From CAWUEZ02 sp963921355 (GTDB taxonomy: Bacteria > Pseudomonadota > Alphaproteobacteria > Thalassobaculales > Thalassobaculaceae), in the NCBI GenBank assembly GCA_963921355.3, contig OZ001190.1, positions 4,650,001 through 4,714,000 on the forward strand: a DNA stretch of 64,000 nt. The letters run 5' to 3'. The notes under the pieces are model-generated. The model worked only from the letters and a program-made list of their open reading frames with translations, searched no databases and had not been told where the DNA came from. The position numbers were made by a program, and so were the translations under genes. The first letter of the stretch is position 1. The number at the start of each line of letters is the position of its first letter. Positions 52,693 through 60,182 of this stretch are shown here, piece after piece.

Positions 52693-54280
52693 TCAGGCCG
52701 CAGCGGGTCAGCCGCCGTCCAGGGCGCGGCGCATCTGCCGCACGGCACGGCCCAACTCCCATCATGGTCCTGCCAGTACAATCTGACCGAGGGGTACCAG
52801 GAGGTTTTGGTTTTCCCGACGCCCCATCGCGCATCGGCGCCGCTGTCGAGCAGAACCCGGGTGTCGATGCCGAGGCCGGCGCCGAGATGCGCCACCAGGG
52901 AATCGATGGTCACGACAACATCGCAGGCAGCGATGCGCGACGCCATCGCGTCGACATCCGTCGGATCCGGATCCGGCTCAAGCAGCAACTTGGAACCGGC
53001 GAGCTCCCGTTCCTCCGGCGTCATCCCCCGCTGCAGCGAGACCACGGACCGTCCCGGGACCGCCACGGCGTCGAGAACCTCCTCCAGGGGAACCGAGCGC
53101 CTCACCGCTTCGGGATCCGGATGCCGCCACGCAAGGCCGATGATCCGTTCTCCAGACGGTGCCCAGCGGTCCCACCACGAAGCGACGTTGGCGGCATCGG
53201 CCTCGAGATAGGTGCGCGCCATATCCGCATAGTCGTTTCGATAGGCCTCGGTCCGCAGCGCCAGGCTGCCGATCGCGGTTTGCCAATTGATCGACTCGTC
53301 CGCGGCCGCCGCTTCCGGCGGAGAGGCCCGGGGCACCACCGAGACGGTGTCGAAGGACCGTTCGAACAGGGCCGACAGCCGCGGATCGCACTCCAGGACC
53401 AGCGGACTGGGACCGAGCCGGATGAGGGCTGGAATCAGGGCAGCAAACCGGAGCTCATCGGCCGGCGTCCCTTCCCCCAAACCAAGAGCGATTGCCCGTG
53501 CAGTGCCGACCCTTCCCAGACAGGTTGCTCGAACTCGCGCCCCTTGGCGCCGATCCGACGATCAAGGTTGTGAGCATCGAAACGCGCCTCGTAGGCGGAC
53601 CACCCCTCGCCGTCGCGGCCGATGGCGATCAGGGCGTGGGCGAGGATCGTTCGGGCTACCGGATCGTTGCCTGACAGGGCCACCGCCTGCTCGCCGGCAG
53701 CGACCGCCTCCTCGGGACGGCCTAGTCTCAGGCAGACATCGGCGATCCCGGCCAGGGCGCGCACTGATTCAGGATCCAGATCGGCCGTGTTGCGATAAGC
53801 GTCCTCGGCCTCGTCCAACCGGTCCAAGCTTGTCAGGACGTGCCCGAGCGTGAGCCACAACGTCGGCTCGCGCGGGTCATCCTTGAGAGCCCCTCGGAGA
53901 TCGGAATAGGCCTCCATCGGTTTGCCGCCCGCCATCAGCGCTTCCGCGCGTTCGGCCTGAGCCCGAGGCCACAGGTCCGTGCCCTTCTGGATCTTGTTGA
54001 GACACCGTAGCGAATCCTCGATCGCCCCGACCCGCCAGGCGACCCGCCCCATCAGCAGCAATGCCTCGGGCGCCGCCGGTGCGATGCGCCGGGCTTCTTC
54101 GGCCAGGACGAACGCCTCTTCCGGCGAGCCGAGCTCGAGCGCCATGTCGGCGGCCCGGGCGCGCGCGGTGATCGGCGCCCCGTCGATCGCGCTCTTGAAC
54201 GCTTTGAACGCCGCCTGGGCGTTACCTTCGGCGGCCAGCTGTTCCGCTTCGAGCAGCGGATCCCTCGATTTACTCGCCAT
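52689..54280 (-). pseudogene. Second TPR/glycosyltransferase-like gene, frameshifted in a G run
   Basis: From ATG 54280 the frame encodes TPR repeats to GQSLLVWG, then leaves homology and stops at 53,435. The frame one base back continues with GEGTPADELRFAALIPALIRLG and the rest of the GT-like domain, ending at 52,689. The shift lies in a run of five G (C at 53,474-53,478); one more G restores the frame. So it is either a 1-base deletion, a phase-variable site or an assembly error. The whole is about 530 codons and paralogous to the convergent gene at 51,184. In this copy the QGLGDE motif has become GTPADE, so it may have lost activity anyway. Confidence 0.8.
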
Positions 54281-54391
54281 CGTGACGCCGGTCACCCCAT
54301 CCGATCCGGATTAACCCGAGAGCCGATCGGCGACTGCCAACCAATGAACCCCTCGCACGACCGGACCCGCCCATCGAATTGCACCGGAGTC

Positions 54392-54419
54392 TTTAACACT
54401 CGGTAAAAAATGCTTATAT
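54392..54419 (+). promoter_or_regulatory. Promoter candidate of ssrA
   Basis: TTTAAC (54,392-54,397) and TTATAT (54,414-54,419), 16 bases apart, form a sigma-70-like promoter just before the acceptor part of the tmRNA gene. The AT-rich spacer stands out in this GC-rich region. Confidence 0.5.
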
Positions 54420-54421
54420 CT

Positions 54422-54735
54422 CCGGTTGTCGGCTTAGGTCGACTATGGCGATAAACGGTTAGCGGAATAAGCGTAGCGGACCCGGGGGCAGTACCCGGCG
54501 CCTCCACCAAATCCGATCCCCGATCAGACCGAGAGTTGGCGGTCGGGGGTGCTTAGGGGGCGAAACAGGATCGACGCGCGTAGTAAAGGCTCGCTTTTCG
54601 CCCGGCATGGTACCGCCGTTATCGGGCCGTACAATAGTTGCGAACGACAACTATGCTGAGGCGCGCCTGGCTGCTTAATGCAGCTCGGTAACCTCGATTA
54701 ATCCGTTGCGGTTAGCCCCGTAACGTGGGGCTCGC
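54422..54735 (+). ncRNA. ssrA: tmRNA (ssrA), circularly permuted two-piece form
   Basis: The acceptor piece comes first and ends GCGCCTCCACCA (CCA at 54,507-54,509), with a T-arm-like segment before it. After a spacer of about 46 bases the coding piece begins at 54,556 with GGGGGCGAAACAGGATCGAC; its GGGGGCG pairs with CGCCTCC to form the 7-bp acceptor stem (one G-U). The tag frame at 54,640-54,678 encodes ANDNYAEARLAA and a TAA stop. The permuted order is the hallmark of alphaproteobacterial tmRNA. It frees stalled ribosomes and tags their products for ClpXP. The outer ends (start 54,422, end 54,735) are approximate. sspB follows 131 bases downstream. Confidence 0.95.
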
Positions 54736-54865
54736 GGGCCGCCTAGCAACAGAAGGCTCGCACCCTCACCTCCCGCGTCAACTGATTGCCTCGCCCAGGA
54801 TTTTTCCCTTGAAGCGGCGCCGCTCGGTGGTGTTCATTGGCCGAACGTCCTACGCTCGGGAAGCC

Positions 54866-55357
54866 ATGGCTGAAGATCTCTTCAGATACGACCTGATGGT
54901 CGAGACCGCGCTGCGAACTGTCGTGCGCGATGCGCTGAAGCTGGCTGGCGAGCGAGGCTTGCCGGGTAATCACCATTTCTACATCACGTTCCGGACCACC
55001 GCTCCGGGGATGAACATTCCCGACTATCTGGTCGAACGCTATCCCGATGAGATGACGATCGTCCTGCAATTCCAGTTCTGGGATCTGGAGATCGAGGAGG
55101 ATCGGTTCTCCGTCACCTTGAGCTTCAACGACGTGCGCGAACCGCTGACCATCCCGTTCGACGCCCTGACCGGCTTTGCCGATCCGTCCGTCCAGTTCGG
55201 ACTGCAGTTCCAGGAGACGGCCAAGGGCGACGGCCCTCAGGATGACCCGGTCGATCCGGATGATCCGGACACGCCCCAGGATCCGGACGATGGCGAGAAC
55301 CAAGAGCTGAGCACCGGGGAAGTTGTCTCGCTCGACCAGTTCCGAAAGAACAAGTGA
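54866..55357 (+). CDS. sspB: SspB-type ClpXP adaptor, 163 aa
   Basis: Binds the ssrA tag and delivers tagged proteins to ClpXP. The N-terminal 115 residues (MAEDLFRYDLMVETALRTV... HFYITFRTTAPGMNIPDYL) match the alphaproteobacterial SspB fold. A linker rich in Asp and Pro (about 125-148) leads to a C-terminal tail LSTGEVVSLDQFRKNK, the ClpX-binding peptide type. ATG 54866 follows GGGAAG. It lies next to the tmRNA gene whose tag it should recognise. Confidence 0.92.
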   Translation: MAEDLFRYDLMVETALRTVVRDALKLAGERGLPGNHHFYITFRTTAPGMNIPDYLVERYPDEMTIVLQFQFWDLEIEEDRFSVTLSFNDVREPLTIPFDALTGFADPSVQFGLQFQETAKGDGPQDDPVDPDDPDTPQDPDDGENQELSTGEVVSLDQFRKNK

Positions 55358-55403
55358 TCGGGACGATCCAGCTGTCCCGAACTGACTGCATTGGGAGGCG
55401 GCC

Positions 55404-57014
55404 ATGACGGCGTTCGACTTCACCGAGATGTTTCCGCTCGGCCCGGATACGACCGAGTATCGGATGCTGACCAGCGATCACGTGTCGGTCGAGCAGCTGG
55501 CTGGACGCGAGGTGCTGACCGTTCAGCCGGAGGCCCTGCGGCTGCTGGCCGACCAGGCCTTCCGCGACATCTCGCACCTCCTGAGGCCGGGCCATCTTCA
55601 ACAGCTGCGCGGCATTCTCGACGACCCCGAGGCATCGGAGAACGACCGGTTCGTCGCCTATGACCTGCTGAAGAACGCCTCGATCGCGGCCGGCGGTGTC
55701 CTGCCCATGTGCCAGGACACCGGCACGGCGATCGTGATGGGCAAGAAGGGCCAGAACGTGTTCACCGGATTCAACGACGAGGAAGCGCTCGCGCGCGGGA
55801 TCCAAGACACCTACGTGAACCACAACCTGCGCTACAGCCAGTTGGCACCTCTGTCGATGTTCGAGGAGACCAACACCGGAACCAACCTGCCGGCGCAGAT
55901 CGAACTCTACGCCGACAAAGGGGACGCCTATAAGTTCCTGTTCGTCCAGAAGGGCGGCGGATCGGCCAACAAGTCATTCCTCTATCAGCAGACCAAGGCG
56001 GTCCTCAATCCGGACGGCCTGACCAAGTTCCTCGACACCATGATCCGCACGCTCGGCACCGCCGCGTGCCCGCCCTATCACCTGGCGGTGGTGATCGGTG
56101 GGACCTCGGCCGAGTTCGCCATGAAGACGGTAAAACTCGCATCGTGCCGGTATCTGGATGGCCTGCCGACCCAGGGCTCAAAGAGCGGACACGCTTTCCG
56201 CGACCTCGAGTGGGAGCAGAAGATCCTGGAGATGACCCGTCAGATGGGCATCGGCGCCCAATTCGGCGGTAAGTACTATTGCCACGATGTGCGCGTTATC
56301 CGGTTGCCGCGCCACGGAGCCAGCGTGCCGATCGGGATCGGCGTCTCGTGCTCGGCAGATCGCCAGGCGGTTGCCAAGATCACTAGGGACGGGGTGTTCC
56401 TGGAAAGGCTGGAGACCGATCCGGCGAAGTATCTGCCCGATATCGACGAGGACTCCCTCACGGCCGATGCCGTGGAGATCGATCTGACGCGTCCGATGTC
56501 GAAGATCCGCGCGACACTTTCCCAGTACCCGATCAAGACCCGGGTGTCGCTCACGGGGCCGATGATCGTCGCCCGCGACATCGCGCACGCCAAGCTGAAG
56601 GACCTGTTGGACGCCGGCAAACCGCTGCCGGACTACGTGCGCGAGCATCCGATCTACTACGCCGGCCCGGCCAAGACCCCCGAAGGCTACGCCTCGGGCT
56701 CGTTCGGACCGACGACGGCCGGCCGCATGGACAGCTATGTCGGTCCGTTCATGGAGGCTGGCGGGAGCTTCGTGACCCTTGCGAAGGGCAACAGGTCCCC
56801 GGTCGTACGCGAAGCCTGCAAGGCCCATGGCGGGTTCTATCTCGGCTCCGTCGGTGGCGCGGCGGCGAAGCTCGCGCTCAACTCCATCAAGAAGGTCGAG
56901 GTTCAGGAGTTCCCGGAACTCGGAATGGAAGCGATCTGGCGGATCGAGGTCGAGAAGTTCCCGGCCTTCATCGTCGTCGACGACAAGGGGAACGACTTCT
57001 TCAAGGACATCTGA
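55404..57014 (+). CDS. fumA: Class I fumarate hydratase (4Fe-4S), 536 aa
   Basis: Interconverts fumarate and malate in the TCA cycle. An alpha domain (about 20-320) has Cys in PMCQDTGTA, GTAACPPYH and SCSADR-type positions for the 4Fe-4S cluster; a C-terminal beta domain (about 350-530) has SLTGPMIVARDIAHAKLKDLLD and TTAGRMDSYVGPFMEAGG. Single-chain FumA type of normal length. ATG 55404 has GGGAGG upstream. Confidence 0.96.
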   Translation: MTAFDFTEMFPLGPDTTEYRMLTSDHVSVEQLAGREVLTVQPEALRLLADQAFRDISHLLRPGHLQQLRGILDDPEASENDRFVAYDLLKNASIAAGGVLPMCQDTGTAIVMGKKGQNVFTGFNDEEALARGIQDTYVNHNLRYSQLAPLSMFEETNTGTNLPAQIELYADKGDAYKFLFVQKGGGSANKSFLYQQTKAVLNPDGLTKFLDTMIRTLGTAACPPYHLAVVIGGTSAEFAMKTVKLASCRYLDGLPTQGSKSGHAFRDLEWEQKILEMTRQMGIGAQFGGKYYCHDVRVIRLPRHGASVPIGIGVSCSADRQAVAKITRDGVFLERLETDPAKYLPDIDEDSLTADAVEIDLTRPMSKIRATLSQYPIKTRVSLTGPMIVARDIAHAKLKDLLDAGKPLPDYVREHPIYYAGPAKTPEGYASGSFGPTTAGRMDSYVGPFMEAGGSFVTLAKGNRSPVVREACKAHGGFYLGSVGGAAAKLALNSIKKVEVQEFPELGMEAIWRIEVEKFPAFIVVDDKGNDFFKDI

Positions 57015-57028
57015 GGTCACGGGCTGCG

Positions 57029-57409
57029 ATGCCGGACAGGCCTTCGACATTCCAAGCCGTCCCAATTCTGAGCATCTTCGACGCCGGCAAGGCGCTCGCC
57101 TTCTATCGCGACTGGCTCGGTTTTTCGGTCGACTGGGAGCATCGGTTCGAAGCCGACACCCCGCTCTATATGCAGATCTCGCGCGATGGGCTGATCCTGC
57201 ACCTGACCGAGCACCACGGCGACTGCACACCCGGCTCGACGGTGTTCGTATCGACTACAGGTATCCGTGCGTTCCATGACGAAATCTCGGCGCGTCCGTA
57301 TCCGTTCAACAGGCCAAGTCTGGAAGACGCCCCCTGGGGCGGGTTGGTGTGCGAGGTTACCGATCCCTTCGCCAACCGTTTGAGATTCTGGGAGAGTCAG
57401 AAGCCTTGA
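57029..57409 (+). CDS. VOC-family protein (glyoxalase/bleomycin resistance-like), 126 aa
   Basis: One vicinal-oxygen-chelate domain with the beta-alpha-beta-beta-beta pattern repeated: FQAVPILSIFDAGKALAFYRDWLGF, then LHLTEH with a His that could bind metal, and a C-terminal VTDPFANRLRFWE. It resembles bleomycin-resistance-type binding proteins, but no resistance is implied. The ligand is unknown. Stop overlaps a TTG start of the next gene. Confidence 0.8.
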   Translation: MPDRPSTFQAVPILSIFDAGKALAFYRDWLGFSVDWEHRFEADTPLYMQISRDGLILHLTEHHGDCTPGSTVFVSTTGIRAFHDEISARPYPFNRPSLEDAPWGGLVCEVTDPFANRLRFWESQKP

Positions 57410-57417
57410 CCACAGAC

Positions 57418-58044
57418 ATGTTGCGCGATGGCCCCAGGAGCGGGCCGACGACACTGGTTCTGGCCCATGGCGCCGGGGCTCCGATGGACAGCCCCTTCAT
57501 GAACGCCATGGCCCAAGGTGTCGCGGCATGCGGTCACCACGTCGTCCGCTTCGAATTCGACTACATGGCGGCACGACGGCGCGACGGCCGCAAACGCCCC
57601 CCGGCGCGCCAAGCCGCACTTCTTGCAGAGTGGAACGCGGTGATCGATGGGCTGGGCGGTGGCGAGGCGGTATTCATCGGCGGCAAGTCGATGGGCGGTC
57701 GCATGGCGTCTCTGATCGCCGCCGAGAGGCCGGTACGCGGGCTGGTCTGCCTCGGCTACCCCTTTCACCCGCCAGGCAAGCCCGCGGCAACCCGCACGGA
57801 GCATCTGCATTCGCTCCTCTGTCCGGGTTTCATCGTCCAGGGCAGTCGGGACCCGTTCGGCAAGCAAAGCGAGGTCGAAAACTACGATCTCGGCAAGCGC
57901 CTGTCGGTGCATTGGATCGACGATGGCGACCATGACCTCAAACCGCGGAAATCAAGCGGCCTGTCGGTGGACGATGCTTGGAATAACGCCGTCGGCGCCG
58001 TTGACGGATTTCTGAAGGCAGCGGGCGCCCCGGCCCCGTCCTAG
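57418..58044 (+). CDS. Alpha/beta hydrolase of the dienelactone hydrolase/Tex30 type, 208 aa
   Basis: Nucleophile elbow GGKSMGGRMA has Ser near residue 100; the oxyanion region is LAHGAGAPMDSPFMN; acid in QGSRDPFG; and the catalytic His in DGDHDLKP. This is the small alpha/beta hydrolase family found in bacteria and in human Tex30. Substrate unknown. ATG 57418 is preferred; TTG 57406, overlapping the upstream TGA, is possible. The stop codon lies in a tandem repeat. Confidence 0.8.
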   Translation: MLRDGPRSGPTTLVLAHGAGAPMDSPFMNAMAQGVAACGHHVVRFEFDYMAARRRDGRKRPPARQAALLAEWNAVIDGLGGGEAVFIGGKSMGGRMASLIAAERPVRGLVCLGYPFHPPGKPAATRTEHLHSLLCPGFIVQGSRDPFGKQSEVENYDLGKRLSVHWIDDGDHDLKPRKSSGLSVDDAWNNAVGAVDGFLKAAGAPAPS

Positions 58045-58070
58045 TCCCGACCGCGTCCTAGTCCCGGCCG
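58037..58070 (+). repeat. Tandem 17-bp duplication at the end of the hydrolase gene
   Basis: CGTCCTAGTCCCGACCG (58,037-58,053) is followed directly by CGTCCTAGTCCCGGCCG (58,054-58,070), one mismatch. The first copy includes the TAG stop of the hydrolase gene. A simple recent duplication; no function suggested. Confidence 0.7.
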
Positions 58071-58094
58071 AATCCCAGTACTGCGAGGCAGGGT

Positions 58095-58382
58095 TCAGGG
58101 CCGGGTGATCTGGCGCAGCGTACGGGGATCAAGACCGACCGCATTCAACTCGGCCTCGGAGACAATCGGTGCCGGGGTGTCGAGCGGCAGCGCGCCGACG
58201 GCTCCATTGAGCATGTCGCTGAAGCGTTCTTCGCTGGTCGCAATCCAACCGGCCAGGCCGCCGATGATCAGGGGGCCGACGATGACCGTCCCCCACACCA
58301 TCGAACGCACAAACGAGCGCCATGTGCTGATCAGCGTCGAGCGCGCGTCGCCAACGTCGGCAGTCCACGTTTCGGCAGTCAT
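58095..58382 (-). CDS. Small hypothetical membrane protein, 95 aa
   Basis: One membrane segment (about residues 27-46, SMVWGTVIVGPLIIGGLAGWI) in a 95-residue protein. ATG 58382 has GGGGAG seven bases upstream; GTG 58397 is an alternative. No family recognised. It resembles in outline the small subunits with a single helix found beside transporters, but nothing adjacent supports that. The stretch 58,383-58,508 upstream has no further gene. Confidence 0.55.
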   Translation of the reverse strand: MTAETWTADVGDARSTLISTWRSFVRSMVWGTVIVGPLIIGGLAGWIATSEERFSDMLNGAVGALPLDTPAPIVSEAELNAVGLDPRTLRQITRP

Positions 58383-58508
58383 CCCCAAGCTCCCCACGGC
58401 TCGGCTAATGGTCCCGAATTGGAACTATAGCGCGATTTCGCAGATTTTGGAAGACGACCTTACGAACACACTGGTTACGCAAAATGAACGGACACATCCT
58501 TAGATGCG

Positions 58509-59663
58509 TCAACCAGCGGCCGCCGCCTGCTGGCTAGTGTATTTGGTCAGTTTTTTAATTAAATATTGAACGTCTTCTTCGGAAAAACGGTCTTCACCGG
58601 ATTCGAAGGTGGTCAGGACACGCTCCAGCACTGTTTCGGCGAACCGATCTCTGGCGTCCGGCGCGTCGACCATCTCGGTGCTGCGGGCGGCATCGACGGC
58701 GGCCCGAAGCACAGTGCCGTCACGCTCCCCGAAACCCGCCTTGTTGGCGAGCGCCTGCAGACCGTTCGGGCCATCATCATTCAGCAGCAAGTCGGCGTTG
58801 CGGATCGGCACGTTGGCGCGAACCGCAAGCCCGGCGGCGACGAACGCCAGGTCGCCCGTGCAGGCCGCGCGCAGCAGGATTGAAGGGGTCAGGCGCCCAT
58901 TACGCTCCATCTCAGCCGCCAGGTCCTCAACCCGCTCGGGCGGTGTCTCGTCTGACACCAGGGACAGGGTGGCCCGCTCCCGGCCGTCGAGAACCAGGTC
59001 CGCCGCCAGATCCGGAGAGATCTCGTGGTGCTTCACCAGTTGATCCTTCAACTGATCGGACACCAGGGTCACAAGCCGTTCCGCAATCCCGATGGGCAGG
59101 CTGTCGCGCCCGACCATCAGTTCCTGCAGGCGCTCGCTTTCTCCGAACCGGTCAATGGCCCGGCTCAAGGCGGGCTCGCCCAGTTCCGCACCGGGGTTGG
59201 ACACAACGGCGACCACGACGTCCTCATCGCCCTGATCGACCAGGGCGCCGGCCACGGCTTCGGAGACCTCTTCCCGGTTGGCAATCGCCAGTTGCTTGAC
59301 CGAATCCCCACCCTCGACAATGGCGACCAGATCGCCATCGGTCAGAACCGAGCAATCCTGCAGAACCGGGATCGACACGTCGGCGACGTCTTTTGCGAGC
59401 TTGAGCGCGACGTCGTGCGGCAGGTCTTCGGCCTGGCGCACAGCGGCGGCCAGGCTTTCGCGCACTTTCTGCTCAATGTCCCCGGCAAGCTGGCGCACGA
59501 TATCACGCGCGAGATCACGCTCCTTCTCGCCCAGGCTCACGCTGTCCAGGGTCTTGCCGACCGCATCCGCCACTTCCGCGCGCGCCTCGGCCGTCGCGGA
59601 TTGGGAGAGCTTTGTCATGATCTGCGCCAGCGTCGGCGCCGAATCCTGACCACCTCCGGACAT
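58509..59663 (-). CDS. DUF2336 protein, 384 aa
   Basis: Helix-repeat protein with HEAT-like segments and the DUF2336 pattern (for example VSIPVLQDCSVLTDGDLVAIVEGG and ISPDLAADLVLDGRERATLSLVS). Such proteins are frequent in Rhodospirillales and Rhizobiales; some act in motility or polar organisation, but most are unstudied. Start ATG 59663 has GGAGG seven bases upstream. It is transcribed alone. Confidence 0.8.
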   Translation of the reverse strand: MSGGGQDSAPTLAQIMTKLSQSATAEARAEVADAVGKTLDSVSLGEKERDLARDIVRQLAGDIEQKVRESLAAAVRQAEDLPHDVALKLAKDVADVSIPVLQDCSVLTDGDLVAIVEGGDSVKQLAIANREEVSEAVAGALVDQGDEDVVVAVVSNPGAELGEPALSRAIDRFGESERLQELMVGRDSLPIGIAERLVTLVSDQLKDQLVKHHEISPDLAADLVLDGRERATLSLVSDETPPERVEDLAAEMERNGRLTPSILLRAACTGDLAFVAAGLAVRANVPIRNADLLLNDDGPNGLQALANKAGFGERDGTVLRAAVDAARSTEMVDAPDARDRFAETVLERVLTTFESGEDRFSEEDVQYLIKKLTKYTSQQAAAAG

Positions 59664-59742
59664 GGCGATTCCTCCGTTACACACCCCACTTTCGTTGGAG
59701 TATAGCAACGATTTGTCGAGATTTCCTTCTATTCCTTCACAC

Positions 59743-60171
59743 TCAGTCGCGAATCACTAAAACTGAGCAGTTGGCGTGGCGCACGACCCGGGCCGCGTTC
59801 GGCCCGAGCAGGTAATCCTCAAGCTCCGGGCGGTGCGAGGCCATGACGATCAGGCCGCACCCCGTGTCCTCGGCGGATTTGAGGATTTCCTTGTAGATCG
59901 TGCCGTGGGCGACGACGTGCTGGACGGCCACATCCCCAGGGATCCGGGCATCACAGAACGCACGCAGCTGCTGGTGCGCCTCCTCCAGGGCCTTGGCCTC
60001 GTAGTCCGCGGGAAAGAAACCGGCGACGATGCTGGAGCCGAAATCCGGCACCACCGTGACCACGTGCAGGCGGCAGGCGAAGGCCTTCGCCTGCTCGACG
60101 GCGGCCTCAACCGCCTTGGTCTGGGTGTCGGGGTTTCCAAGGTCGACAGCGAGCAGAACATCCGAGTACAT
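59743..60171 (-). CDS. Universal stress protein (UspA family), 142 aa
   Basis: Single Usp domain: VLLAVDLGNPD at the N-terminus, HVVTVVPDFG, and the C-terminal LIVMASHRPELEDYLLGPNAARVVRHANCSVLVIRD that resembles the ATP-binding G-x-x-x-x-R-V-V-R-H pattern. It lies 11 bases after the TRAP permease gene; UspA proteins (TeaD type) are known to regulate TRAP transporters. Likely a cytoplasmic modulator of the transporter. Confidence 0.9.
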   Translation of the reverse strand: MYSDVLLAVDLGNPDTQTKAVEAAVEQAKAFACRLHVVTVVPDFGSSIVAGFFPADYEAKALEEAHQQLRAFCDARIPGDVAVQHVVAHGTIYKEILKSAEDTGCGLIVMASHRPELEDYLLGPNAARVVRHANCSVLVIRD

Positions 60172-60182
60172 CGCACCCTCCC

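Noticed and set aside
53435..53500. Programmed -1 frameshift in the second TPR gene
   Set aside because: The site TTTGGGGGAA does not give a slippery heptamer in the reading frame, and no stimulating hairpin was seen. A 1-base loss in the G run explains it better.
54292..54510. Minus-strand ORF of 72 codons ahead of the tmRNA region
   Set aside because: It covers the ssrA promoter and acceptor piece on the opposite strand. The RNA explains the sequence.
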